Below, one piece after another: positions 37,281 to 48,974 of a stretch of DNA of 64,000 nucleotides (position 1 is its first letter; every line of letters begins with the position of its first letter). The DNA comes from Aquatica leii (taxonomy: Eukaryota > Arthropoda > Insecta > Coleoptera > Lampyridae). Where the stretch lies: the NCBI GenBank assembly GCA_035610365.1, contig CM069432.1, forward strand, positions 168,390,035 to 168,454,034, in the 5' to 3' direction. The notes below the pieces were generated by a model. It did no database searches. It was not told the DNA's origin and saw nothing but the letters and a program-made list of their open reading frames with translations. Made by a program: the position numbers and the translations under genes.

Positions 37281-37455
37281 ATGAAATCTAAATCGAAGAA
37301 AACCATTTATTTCAAAGCAAGAAACATTATTAAAAATGTTGTGAAGTTTTTCGATAAATTTTCCCTTTAGAGAAGGCAACCAAACTAGCTGCTGTAGCAA
37401 CCGGCAAATCAACCACATTTATAAAAAAATCTGGAGTGAATCGATAACAAGCAGT
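37281..37455 (+). pseudogene. Tc1/mariner-like transposase N-terminal HTH, copy C
   Basis: It starts with ATG and reads MKSKSKKTIYFKARNIIKNV and VKFFDKFSL to a stop at 37371, then after a shift ATKLAAVATGKSTTFIKKI. SKxRExIxNVxxFF followed by ATKLAAxATGxSxxTIxKI is the paired helix-turn-helix start seen in insect DDE transposases of the same group as the C-terminal pieces nearby. It is on the opposite strand to the DDE piece at 37980-38210, so the region is rearranged or two elements are interleaved. Confidence 0.5.
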
Positions 37456-37979
37456 AATGGAATTTTAAGATATCTTTCAAAGAAAAAGAAAGTATATAAA
37501 ATACAATAAGTATATCATTTAAATATAAATAAATAATGCTCTTAAGATTTGCAACGTTTTATTGACAATTCACCCAATATATGTTACTTTTAAGTAAATA
37601 ACATTTAACCAAAATGCATAAAGTTGTACAATAAAAAGCTATACAAAATAATAATCATTTGCACAATATTGTGCAAAATTAACCAATGAGAATATGTATC
37701 TAGATAATCTAACGCTATTAGACATTTAATATACCATTGGGTAAAAATACTTCAAGCATAGTTTTAAAAAAAGTATGAGAACATTGTGTAAAACTTTACT
37801 GTCCATTTTAGAGCATTTTTTAAACAAATTGTGATTTAGTGCGATCAATTTAAAATGCAAAAATTGTTTGTATGTATGTAATGAAAAAAAACTGTACAAT
37901 TTAATCTGCAGAAATGAATGCAATAAAACTGCACAAATTGGCTTTGTCACTTTTTCAGGTCCAATTTGTGTGATTTTTA

Positions 37980-38210
37980 TTAACAATTGTAGATAAAATA
38001 TACAAAGATTTCTCCCTGTGCATTTTTCCAGTTTTTTGAATATATATTGCCTACAGCTTGGTATAATGATGGGTGAAAGCTTTTCACTTTAAAAGTTGTG
38101 TTGTTCCTTGGGACTTCTTTTTTTATTTGAGCCCACATCAACTCAATTGGATTAAATTTACAGTAAAACGGAAGCAATCGCAAAACAGTAAGGTTCTGTT
38201 CTAAACAAAA
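37980..38210 (-). pseudogene. Tc1/mariner-like transposase DDE C-terminal part, copy D
   Basis: The minus strand reads VLRLLPFYCKFNPIELMWA, QIKKEVPRNNTTFKVKS, then YQAVGNIYSKNWKNAQGE and a stop at 37980. LPPYHCxFNPIELIWAxIKxxVAxxNTTFK is the motif carrying the third catalytic acid (E of PIE). About 75 residues are uninterrupted. The terminal block expected next may be the piece at 36345-36445. Confidence 0.7.
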
Positions 38211-38299
38211 CGCCTAATTTAGACAGGAACTAGTCGAATTGAACACTTTATAAGTCTAACAGAGACTAAGATGTTTTTAAAGTATTATAAAAATACTTT

Positions 38300-40890
38300 G
38301 ACGTTTATGTGGACAACTGTCAAAAACGGTTTGCAAAAAATTAGAATTTATGACAGCTAAGAACAACAAAAGCGATTTTTTCTTAAATTATAATGTCAAA
38401 ATTGAGACGCCGCATTTATAATTGCGAGTTTGGATATGGAAAGCTATCTAATTTTCTTTGATCAATGTAAGAATATTCATTTTATCGTTTGTTATAGAAC
38501 GAACATACTATATACACAAGAGCAAAATGAGAATAATTAGAATTTATGAACGTCTAACGTTTTGGCAGTAAGAAATAAACACATAAATTTATAATTCACT
38601 AATTTATAGGTATTATTTTTATTTTTAAATCTTGTTATTCAAATTACCAAATTTTGAATATTAACTTAAGTAAATAAACATAATTTAAGATACATTGTTA
38701 AAACCTTAGCTAAAAGAGAAAAAGCACTAAAAAAACAAACATACGTATGTAATCATAAATTTTCTGGTTTCACAATTTTAACAAAAAATCACGTAATTTA
38801 AATTAATTTAATAATTTATTTTTTACATGTATATTGCTTTATTGCTGTCATAAAATTATTTTCTCAAAATTTTTAATATCAAAATATGCGATTTTCTTAT
38901 TCGTTTATATAAATAATTGTATTTGTAAATGAATTAAAATTACAAAACTTATTATATTATACAAAACTATTTAGTTCTAAAAAAAATTTATAAAAATTTA
39001 AAAAGCGTATTAATAAAAAAGAATACAAAAAGAACTGTAGAAATTTGCATGGTTTTTTAAGAACAAATATTTAATGTACCAACTATTCAAACACACGTTA
39101 TGCTTAACGTTATGTTATTATTTTAAAAAAATTGAGTAAGGTTAAAAAAAAAGGTAAAAAAAATATGTATGTCTTCAAACTTAACGCTATGTTTGAAAAT
39201 GTTTTTTTTTAATAAATTCAAATAATAAAAAGAACTAAAAAATAGTTTAGTATATAAAATAGATTTACAAAAATTTATATTAAACAGAATTAAATAAAAA
39301 AATTATATCGTAGCAAAAATTAAGATTTAAATAATCTTATTATTTATATTACGCTTTAAAACTATTTATAAATTGTTAGTAAGTATAATAACGTTGTTAA
39401 ACATTGCTGTAACTATTTGTTTTCATTAAAACTTTTAAGATAAAATGTGTCATCTAAATGTTTGTTACTATTTATAACGTTAGTTTATAAAATATCAAAA
39501 ATTGACTATTTGTATTCTCATCTTCAATATATGTAATACCTTAAAAAATTTAATACGTAAGAATTTAAAATTGAAGCAATAAAACATTGTATAAAACAAA
39601 GCTTTTGTAAATGTAAGTAAATTTTGGTGTAAAAGTAATGGTTAAAGTCAAAGCATGTGTGAATTTCTAATGTTTTGAAGAAAAGCTGCTTTTAGAGATA
39701 ACGTCATAAACATTTGCATGTGAATCAGCGCTATAACAATGTAACCAGTTTTAGTAAAACATGTTTTATGTATTATTTAAGAGTCTAGAGCTTTAAAAGT
39801 CCGCCGTGTCATGAAGTTAACACCTCTAACATAGAGAAACTGCTACTGAATAGTACATGAATTGAAACCCTACTAATATTTTAAAACATTGTCCCTAGAG
39901 CTTCTTGCTATTATTTAAGTAAATTATTTTTGTAAGATAACCATCATTTTTGTTTAAAGTTCAACTTCTTTTGATATCTCCTTTGTCGAGTAAAAAGTTT
40001 TACTTTTAAATTGCTACTCGAGTATTTTTTAGATGCGATTTTTCTTATTTTATCTTTTTAGAAAGAAAAGTTAGTTGTTTCAGTTTTGTTGTCATAAATT
40101 GCCCCAATATCTTTTAATTATATCATTATAAATCAAACAAAACGTAAACGTTTAAAAAATGTATTGTTATATAATAAAAATAATTTAATCTTAATATATT
40201 TTTATATTTTATTTTGAATGTTTTGTAACAAAGAAAATTAAAAATTATTCTGCAGTATCACGTTGAAAATTATAGTTTTTAAAATTTGATTTGAAATTTT
40301 AGTAATGTAAGAATTGCTTAGTCTGCACGTTTACATTGATTCTACTAATAAGTATACGTACTGAATAAAATCTGTAATTAATAGATTTTTAAAAAAATTA
40401 AAACTTTATTGCATTTTTTAAATTGTAATAAAACATTTTAAGCAAAATACTAGCTATTGAGCGTTCAGAAAAAATGTATTAATCGATTTTGACAACTTCA
40501 TATTTTAATGCAATTAAATACAGAATTACACTACAAAAACTTACAGTTTGACCAAGGTTACTAACACACTGGGTAGGCGTCACTGGAAAAGCTCGTATTG
40601 TACAAGCTATAGTCTGATAAAAAACTATTTTAATGATGCTATTTAAAATTGTTTTTGACATTAGGCTGCTACCAGATGACTATTACGCGAATGCATAATT
40701 GGTTGTATAAATATTATAAAATATAAAAAATATCACGTTTTAATTTCGTCATTAATTACAACTACGATACCCACAACTTTATTTTATTGAAAAATCTACA
40801 AAACAAAAAAGTAAGCATACTTATTTCTGTACAAAATGCAACAATTGTTTTATCTCTTAATTATAAAATGACAAACAGAATGACCGCGGT
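38300..40890. other. AT-rich gene-free stretch
   Basis: No supported gene. The minus-strand frame at 40479-40661 has no recognisable motif. Confidence 0.6.
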
Positions 40891-40892
40891 CA

Positions 40893-43229
40893 ATCCCATA
40901 CAGCACATGGATGACTATTATACGTACACTAAATATCTATATAAAATATCCACAACATACATCAGATATCCATAGCTCACCTATGTATATTGAATGGATA
41001 TACAAATGTCCGCCCAATATCCAATCCATATGAGATATGCAGTGGATATTATCTATGGATATTCAATACAGCACATAGATAACTATTATACCTACATTAA
41101 TTATCCAAACGTCAGCCCAATATCCAATTCATTGTGATATAATGTATATCCCATAGACATACATGTTCTGATTTTTTCATAGATGCACAAAAATAAAGCA
41201 TACATACAAAAAGTTTTATTTATATGAAACATGAGTTATTAAAATGATAAATATGTTAAATGTATAAGATAGGTAGTTCAAATAAAATCAAACACAAATA
41301 CAGTATAAAGTATGAAATATAAACAAACACTACTTATTAACATTTTCATCGAATTTGATGTCGCTAGATACAGATGACATTCGTTTCTCCCTAAATAAAA
41401 AAAAAGTTTCAAAATTATTTGCAAAACGATTGAAGTAATAAAGAATTGATTCATGGATAAAATAGTTAATAAAACTGAACATAATTGCTTCAAAATGCTA
41501 CAAAAATACACTACATTTTAACTTCCAAAAATAAAAAAATTAATAATTGAAAATTTGAATTAATGTAGATGCAAGATAGGTACTTATGAAAATAGTAAAA
41601 AAAAACCTTACTGATTTTGACTCCTCGTACTGGCATGGCAAAGCCAATTCCTAACACTATCTATAACATATTTTTTAATGAAAGCACTTCCTCCAGAATT
41701 ACTTCAAACGCTCTCTAAAAATACATAACGATAAAAATATGAACATTTTTTAAAATTTCAAAAGACAACTTTATGGTAGAATAAAAATAACCAATCTAAC
41801 AAAATTTAATTAATCGACAAAAAAATAAACTGTCAAGCAATACATAGTTGGGGTGGTTTGTGCATAGTTGTTTTTAGCTGATTTTTGCAGTAATGTAGAA
41901 CTTTGTATAATTTTATTAATTAATATGTTTTGAACTATGATTAGACTTAAATCATAATAAATAATTGACTAATTGATAATTCAAGATGAAATAGAACCAC
42001 TTACTCAAAAAGTCTTAAATTGGAAAATATCTTTTTCTTTTTTCCCCCAACCCAACTGAACGTGGCAGCAAGTTTCTCTGTAAACAGCATTCTTAAAATC
42101 AATTTAGTGATTACATCCATCTTGCATCCTCCAATAGGACTTAAAGCAGATATCTAAAATTGAAAATCTTTTTTAGAATAAGCAACCAATTTGTACAAAA
42201 TAATAAGATTTAATAAAGATTGTTCGAACTGTATGTGGGAATTGCTTCTAACACTAATAGTGCATGTAGTTAGAACAAAATGAAATTCTAGGTAACAAAT
42301 TTATAACTTAAATCATTTAGTATGAATAGTAATTGATACTTCTGTAGTGAGTAACTGCCAAGTGTTTTCTTTTAAGTCTTTTAGGCATTACAAAATATAA
42401 TTAACGTCCACAAAAATTAACGGAAATATAAAACCGTAGAATGAATTTTATAGGTTAGAAAACGCAGGTTAAAGTACTTATAAACAAACGCTATAATAAA
42501 GTAAAGCAAAGCAACAACAAATGGAAGCAACGACTTACTTATAATTGCAGCACCCTGGAAATGTACCAATTTATTATACCAAACATACAATTCAAATACA
42601 AAATTAATCACGTTAGGTTTGGATATGAGTTACACCTTCAACACGTCATACGAACGCACACGATACTGCAAAGCAAAGCAAAGTTGTTCGATTCGGGCGC
42701 TGTCGGTTGCGCTTCCTGTCATCGAATACCATGTCGAATACTCATGAGAAGTTACGCCAAAATAAATGCTGCTTATTTGAAATTAAAAATAACAGAACCT
42801 AACACGCGTAATCGTTATTTTATTTATCGTAAATTACTAACTTTGTATTTTATATTATAAGCTCAAATTAGATTAGATAAATGTATGTATTCATTATCAA
42901 GAAATATCTGCTAGATGTACAGTGGATATTCCATAACGACAATAATATTATATCTATAACAAACATTTTATAGATATACAGGGGATATAGCTGGTACAAA
43001 TCGTTTTCAACAATAATTAATATTTATTTTACGATTAATCATTATTTATGCTTAAACTATGACAATGCAACAAATTTAATAATTTTTTATGATCAATTAA
43101 GTGACGGGATTCATATCCATTTACTTTAGCCAATGTATATCCATTCCATATCAGTAAGGATATCCATCTGTTATGGATGTTGTGGTAATCTAAAGGATAT
43201 CCACTGTATGTTATGTGTTTTATGGGATA
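40893..43229. mobile_element. 2.3-kb element with diverged long TIRs and GGATATCC words
   Basis: The left end TCCCATACAGCACAT is matched at the right by the inverse of TCCCATAAAACACAT. Inside these, both ends share CCACAACAT, CAGAT, GATATCC and TGGATATAC in the same order when one is inverted, giving diverged TIRs of about 110 bp. The left end also contains a diverged direct duplication (ATACAGCACATGGATGACTA near 40899 and ATACAGCACATAGATAACTA near 41066; GCCCAATATCCAAT twice). GGATAT/ATATCC words are concentrated in the termini. The interior has no recognisable transposase. No target duplication was established. Confidence 0.55.
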
Positions 43230-43234
43230 CTTGA

Positions 43235-44985
43235 TTAATCATCGTTATCTGAAGAATTACTTTCTCATCCGTATCAATATTATTCACTGTCAACGTCAAA
43301 CTTTCTAAAACTTTATTAACTAAACAATCTGTTTTCCACATTTCTTCACAAAGATGTAACACACGTAACTATATTTATATTTTCCAATCTTTATTTACTA
43401 TTTTAAAAAATGCATTTCAAACCAACTTTTTAGCATTAATACTTTGTTGTGCCACATTGTTTATTACAACTTTTTTTTTACAAGACTCTATACGAATTTA
43501 ATTAGATTTCAGTCACTATAGACCATTCGATTTAAAATTTCAACGCATCCAGCGGCAACGAACGAGTTAACGTTGGAATGATAAACGTTATAATTGCCTT
43601 TATTACCGTACTATTTATACTTTTTTTATGTTATTACAAGCTTTTTCTAAAAACCAAAGCTTAATTTATGTACTTTATAACTGTAAAATAAAAATGATGC
43701 AATTGTGGGAATCACATTAGTGTCCAGTAGTTCACTCTTGTGGCATTTGCACAATTGCATTGACATTACTTTAACTCCAATGTCTTTTACGTTGTGGTTG
43801 TAACCCGCTGTTTTATTCAAACTATTTTAAAATTTTAAGGTGTAAGATCAACGTACAACGCTTACCACCTTTATAGCTATTTGCAGTTATCGTTCATACA
43901 TAGTACCTTTACTATAAGATGGTTCTGTTATCAATTATTTGTTAATGGTTGTACTTTATAACTTTTTTTTGTAGCTTGATAAGTTTCTTCAGCATTAGAT
44001 AAGTTTTACTAATATTATTTGTGATTCCAAATTAGTGTGTATACAAGTTAGAAATTGCATTTATTAGTCATTTTTTTACGGTTAAATAGTTTTGTGGTTT
44101 ACTTTGGTGCTATAAAACAACACCATAATTACTTACAACTCAATTTACAGCCAGCATAGTTGAATTGAGCACTTAATGACACAATTAGTCACTAAGAAAC
44201 ATCAATTTCACTTTGCATGTAGATACATTGTTTTCTCATCGCAAACTTGATTAGGCATCGGCTTTATTTAAGTTTTTTTTTGTAATAATGGTCAGCACGT
44301 TTGCTTTGAAATGTTTTGCTTGCTATTTCGGTTGTTGTTTTAACTGTGATATAGGCAAATGTAGTGCACGGAACCCCTATTTTTTTTAACTGCCGGCAGT
44401 TTGCCTTAACGTATGTAATTTTATTATTGGCGCTAATGTAGAATTATAATAACAATTAAATATATAGTTGTTTGATAACGATAAACTTATATTTAAAAAT
44501 GTTGCAAACCAACTTTCATATTTTTTCTAACATATTTTCCCGGACTGCATGTCGTTCAAGACGTTGCTGAGTTCCATAAATGTTAATTATGGGCATTTTT
44601 CCAAAATACATTTAACAACACAACAAAAATTTGAAATGAAACAGCAAAAAATTGAGTACGAGTATTAAGCTATCATTACAACGGTAGTTCAAATTGTTAC
44701 CGCGAGTTAGCGTATCGCTTAGTTAGAATCCCCTGTTATAAGAAAGCAATAGAACAACAGTATTTTTACACTCAATTAATAATTTATCCGCAAAAAAAAC
44801 TGTTTTATGTGGGATATTGCCTGACTAATTTAAATACTTTTGCTTTTCCCATTTTTAAATACTCCATTTGCTTCCAACCACAAACGAAAGGTTTGTCTAT
44901 TTGACTAATAATAATATCGTTTACTATAAACTAATACGAAACAAACAATTTGAACAACTGTGATCATTGAACTACGTTCTATGTG
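43235..44985. other. AT-rich gene-free stretch
   Basis: No supported gene or element boundary was seen. Confidence 0.6.
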
Positions 44986-44999
44986 TAGGAGAATTCGAT

Positions 45000-46060
45000 T
45001 CCCGGAAAAAAAGTCACTGGTAAAATGGTCACGGAAATAAATTCCCCAGAAATAAAGTCACCCAGAAAAAAAGTCACCGGAATAAAATTCACCAGGATAA
45101 AAAATCCCTGGAAAAAAATCACTAGGAAAAAAAGTCACCGAAAAAAAAATAATATTTCTAGTAATTGCATTCATTTGTGGTTATTAGAATTTGGATTGCC
45201 TCAGGCAAGGCTTGGAAGACTTGTTTGTTATCTGAAAGCTATTGTTAGAATTACCGATGTTTTTACAATGAATGACTAATTGGTTAAGTTCTACTCAACG
45301 AGGCCGAGGGTTCAAGCTTGAGGCGATCTAAATTTCAAACTGACTTGAATAGGGTCTATGAAAATGCTAGTATAGTATGCGGTCTACCTTCACATTGCGA
45401 GTTACATTATACATTTCCAATTTCTATTTTTTTTACATAGAACCTGATTAATTAATAAAATAAAAATAAGAAAGTATACCTACAGAAACAATTTATTTTC
45501 AGTTACAGAGAACACGATAGGTACAATCTTAGTTATTATTGATAATAAATATTTCAAGCTAATTAACAGTAAACATAACAGATATCATTGTTAAAATAAT
45601 TGTTTGTAAGGTAATGAATGGCTGTACTTTTACTTAAAAATAAGTAAAAGTTAAATTACAAAAGAAATAATAAGTATTGTTATAATGATTTCTATAGAAA
45701 ATGTAAAGATAATGGAAATATACACGCCAGAGGCAAAATTTAGACTAGTTACAAGTAATATCTTTTTGAATTAACAAATGTATGTAAACAATTATTTTTT
45801 ATAGTATACTGTAATTTTATAATTATTGAACTTAGTTATTGTCAATAATACAAACCAACATTTAAAATAAAGTATTATTTTAAATTTGACGCATGTGTTT
45901 TTTATTCTGAGTGATCTATATGACTTTTTGGAAATTTTATTAATTCAGAGTGACTTTTCTTCCTGTGACTTTTTTCCGAGTGACTTTTTTTCCAGTGACA
46001 TTTTTTCCGAGGACCTTTTTTCCGGTGACTTTATTACCGCACACGGGAGAATTCGCATGT
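45000..46060. mobile_element. Foldback element with tandem-repeat arms
   Basis: The left arm (45001-45150) is a tandem series of 14-16 bp units of the type GGAAAAAAAGTCACC. The right arm (about 45905-46045) is the same unit in inverse (GGTGACTTTTTTCC type), about seven units each. The direct repeat GAGAATTCG flanks the two arms (44990-44998 and 46048-46056) and could be a 9-bp target duplication. The interior of roughly 750 bp has no recognised protein. Arms built of short tandem repeats in inverted orientation define foldback-type DNA elements. Open frames over the arms (45025-45279 and 45886-46255) only translate the repeat. Confidence 0.7.
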
Positions 46061-46383
46061 TCGGGTAGCAGATCAATGACAATTTTTACTAAAACTTGTG
46101 CATTCATTTTTTGTTGTAATAAAATACATACATATAATCAAATAAACAATAAAAGAAATAAATCGAACAATTTAAGATTAAGATATTTACTAAAATATAA
46201 GTTACAAGTTTATATACATGAAAACAAATCAAAAAATCATCGTTTAAATGAATAACTACTACTAAATTTAATAAATTCAACTAAAACTACATGTATCTTT
46301 CATAAACTTATTGAACTAAATTATATACAAAATGTTACGATGCCAATTTAGCAAAATCAATTTCGATCTATACGATCTAATAA

Positions 46384-46535
46384 CGAAATGCAAGTTTTTA
46401 CGAATTATGATACTTCGTTTCACAACGAAGGCCAAATGCTGCAATAAAGTTACGAACTTGCAAGTGCTCTGTTTTACGACAAAGGCCAAATGTTACAACA
46501 CTATTACAAATTTGCGAGTGCTTCGTCTTACAAAA
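46384..46535. repeat. Tandem repeat, about 54-bp period
   Basis: Nearly three diverged units, marked by CGAAGGCCAAATGCTGCAAT and CAAAGGCCAAATGTTACAAC and by TTGCAAGTGCT/TTGCGAGTGCT, each ending in a TTTTAC/TCTTAC run. Confidence 0.7.
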
Positions 46536-46745
46536 AAAGTTTTTATTTATTTTTCAATTTAATAGTGAAGAAATGCAATAAATGTACATCCTTCAAAACT
46601 TATACAACTAGCAAAATAACGAAATTTATACCTCTGTATGAGATGGTTTGACAAAGTTAATTTTAAAGTTTTCCTTATCGACAATACAATTCCAAATCTT
46701 CAATACAATAACGAACGACTTATAACGATAAATGCGACAATCCAT

Positions 46746-46768
46746 TATATATATATATATATATATAT
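46746..46768. repeat. (TA)n microsatellite at LINE 3' end
   Basis: A short run of AT repeats. In the minus direction it follows ATACGAA and probably marks the 3' tail of the non-LTR element at 46770-47977. Confidence 0.7.
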
Positions 46769-46769
46769 T

Positions 46770-47977
46770 TCGTATGGCATAACCGACAAAATCGTGTACA
46801 TAATAAAGAAAAAAAAAAGAAAAAGTACAAAACAACAAAGCAAAACAAACTCAGGTATATGAATACAAAACAAATAGGGTGAACTAAAACAAGAGCATTG
46901 CAAATGATATATACAATATAAGGCTGTTGAGTGACTAGGACTTCATATGTGGGTATCCAATTCTTTGAGCCAACGGGCCGCGTCTGCGCCTGCTTCGTGA
47001 AGTTCCGCCAGAGAGCCTGGATATCTTCTATCGGGACAGTCCATGGCGATGTGCTGAGAGGTTTGGTGGGCGTTACTGCAATCGCAGCTAGGGCTATCAG
47101 CGAGTCCCCATTTGCATTTCCAATATGCAGTTCTGCCGTGGTTGGTTCTTAACCGGTTCAGAGTTGCCCAATCCTTTCTGGGGAGATCAAACCCTGGGGG
47201 GCGTTCTGCTGGGTCTGTTATCAGGTGATTACTGTCCGGGTTTGATGCGGCCCACTCTTCTCTCCATGCGTCGATCAGGTCGAAGTGTTCATTGGTGAGC
47301 TGGTGGCCAAGTCTCCAAGGGGGTTTCCGGGATTTTAATCTAGCAACCTGTGGGGTACAGTCCTGGTGAATGGGAAGTTGATTGTTCTCACAGCATTTCT
47401 GCCATTCCTTCAAGAGTGCCGATTTGCGCCGCAGAGAGGGAGGTGGAATATTAGCCAGCACCGGCAGCCATTGTATTGGGGTGGACTTTATAGTGCCAGA
47501 GATGACTCTCATGGTTTCGTTTAGCTGACTGTCCACGACGCCAGTGTGAGCGCTGTTTAACCACACGGGACAGCAATATTCTGCCACTGAGTAGACTAGG
47601 GCTATCGCCGATGTTCTGAGGACTGTTGCCTCTGCTCCCCAGCTATTTCCAGATATTTTGTGCAGTATGTTGTTCCTGGTCTTAAGTTTGCCTGCGGTTT
47701 TGTGCAGGTGGCTTTTGAAAGTGAGTGATCTATCCAGTGTTACACCTAGGTATTTTGGATTCGGATTATATGGGACGAATTGACCTCTGAATCGTATTTG
47801 CGGTGCGTAGTGTGCGTCTCTGTTGCAGAGGTGGAAGCACGTAGATTCGGTTTTCCTTATATTAGGCTTTAGTCGCCAGGTTCTAAAATACTCGTCCATT
47901 TTAGTCAGGTCAATCCATTTATATAATATCTCAATTGGGATACTACTTCCAATTCTGACAAGATTTATAACTACCAT
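46770..47977 (-). mobile_element. 5'-truncated non-LTR retrotransposon
   Basis: This covers the C-terminal part of a reverse transcriptase ORF (46943-47977) and a 3' UTR of about 170 bp ending at a (TA)n tail. No endonuclease or RT palm is present, so the copy was truncated at its 5' end near 47977, as is usual for LINE insertions. It is much less AT-rich than the surroundings and has a long intact frame, so it inserted recently compared with the other remnants. Confidence 0.8.
46943..47977 (-). CDS. Non-LTR RT C-terminal domain (partial, 344 codons open)
   Basis: Uninterrupted from about 47977 to the stop at 46943. Near the start FRTWRLKPNIRKTES and NPKYLGVTLDRSLTFKSHL are the segments after the RT catalytic site in Jockey/CR1-related elements. 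Next come ISGNSWGAEATVLRTSAIAL and VAEYCCPVWLNSAH, the thumb-like region, then LNETMRVISGTIKSTP and IQWLPVLANIPPPSLRRKSA. The C-terminus has CDCSNAHQTSQHIAMDC, a C-x-C-x5-H-x5-C zinc-binding-like motif commonly found at the end of such ORF2 proteins. The reverse transcriptase palm with its aspartates is missing, so it cannot transpose alone. The first methionine is internal to the original protein. Confidence 0.8.
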   Translation of the reverse strand: MVVINLVRIGSSIPIEILYKWIDLTKMDEYFRTWRLKPNIRKTESTCFHLCNRDAHYAPQIRFRGQFVPYNPNPKYLGVTLDRSLTFKSHLHKTAGKLKTRNNILHKISGNSWGAEATVLRTSAIALVYSVAEYCCPVWLNSAHTGVVDSQLNETMRVISGTIKSTPIQWLPVLANIPPPSLRRKSALLKEWQKCCENNQLPIHQDCTPQVARLKSRKPPWRLGHQLTNEHFDLIDAWREEWAASNPDSNHLITDPAERPPGFDLPRKDWATLNRLRTNHGRTAYWKCKWGLADSPSCDCSNAHQTSQHIAMDCPDRRYPGSLAELHEAGADAARWLKELDTHI

Positions 47978-48449
47978 GTTGCATCAATACAACAATTTGA
48001 TGACGTCATTTTCTTTCAACTAAATGTGTCATGCTTCACTACAATTTTGGACTAACAATAACCAATCCAAATTGATTTTCAAGAACAAAACTCTAAAGCT
48101 ATGAACGACACAACGAAATTACAATAAATTCATCGAAATTAACGAATGATTACTCTTTTTAATTACATTAAGAAAGCTTAAGAGCTTTCACCACGTGCTC
48201 ATAAGCAAACAGCACAATTGAAAAAAACGAAAGAATTACTATTCGCGAATGACGATTTTGCACGGCGTTTACGAAAATTAAATTAACTACGAGTTTTCCA
48301 TAGGCGTGCTATAAAATTTAACGTATAGGTTCAAGTGACAATTAAATTAAGCGTTACACATTCCGCTGCAGCTTTGAACCCATAGGTTACTAAAGATGTG
48401 TGATCTATGTGCTAATTGAATAGCTATACGATTTCAACTTCGATGGGTG

Positions 48450-48640
48450 CTATATTCCGGCTGGTTTACCATCAAAAGTATTTAATGTACTAACCCCTGT
48501 TTGAGTAACATTGACTATTACAAATGGACCTTCCCATAGAGGAAATAACTTAGAAGTTACTTTTTCCAAAACTAAAGACAAGCGAAAAGATTTTGAAATA
48601 CCAACAAATACAAGACACGTCAAGAGATGGTGATGAGATT
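48450..48640 (-). pseudogene. Ty3/gypsy integrase C-terminal fragment
   Basis: The minus strand reads SFRLSLVLEKVTSKLFPLWE then GPFVIVNVTQTGVSTLN and DGKPAGI. KLxPKWEGPFxIxxVxxxGVxxL is the beta-rich C-terminal domain of gypsy integrases that follows the DDE core. It sits right after an RT fragment of the same strand, so most of pol between RT and integrase has been deleted. Confidence 0.6.
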
Positions 48641-48760
48641 GACACGTCTCACTATTGTAAAACAACGAAGGAATCACCTAGCTCATACCAGTGTACATTT
48701 GATTACTCGCTTCGTCTTTCACGAGAAATAGTTGACTTCTTCTCTAGCATAGAGTCAATC

Positions 48761-48970
48761 TTAATCCGGCCCTATACGGATGTCCAACAAATTAGTTATG
48801 TTCGGAAGAGTATACGAATTTTTACGAGTAATAGCAGTAATTTTTCTAAAATCAATGCAAAATCTATAACTATCACCTTTTCGTTCCATAACTACTGGTG
48901 TACACCACGCATTACTACAAAGTTTGACAAATCCTTTTTCTAAAAATCGATCTAATTCAAGATGCATCAA
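48761..48970 (-). pseudogene. Ty3/gypsy reverse transcriptase N-terminal fragment
   Basis: Reads LELDRFLEKGFVKLCSNAWC, TPVVMERKGDSYRFCIDFRK, ITAITRKNSYTLPNI and NLLD. IxxLLxxGxIxPSxSPWxxPVVxVxKKDGxxRFCVDFRKLNxxTxxDxYPLPxI is the fingers region of Ty3/gypsy RT. The palm with its YxDD is missing. The frame is open for 69 codons. Confidence 0.8.
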
Positions 48971-48974
48971 TTCT

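Noticed and set aside
45025-45279. 84-codon open frame rich in lysine
   Set aside because: It is a translation of the 15-bp tandem repeat in the foldback element arm.
45270-45320. tRNA-like A and B boxes (ACTAATTGGTTAAG and GGGTTCAAGC)
   Set aside because: The spacing is roughly right for a tRNA-derived SINE head, but the boxes are imperfect and no cloverleaf or SINE tail is seen.
46131-46255. Extension of the foldback-arm frame past the repeat
   Set aside because: It is low-complexity, lysine/asparagine-rich translation of AT-rich DNA.
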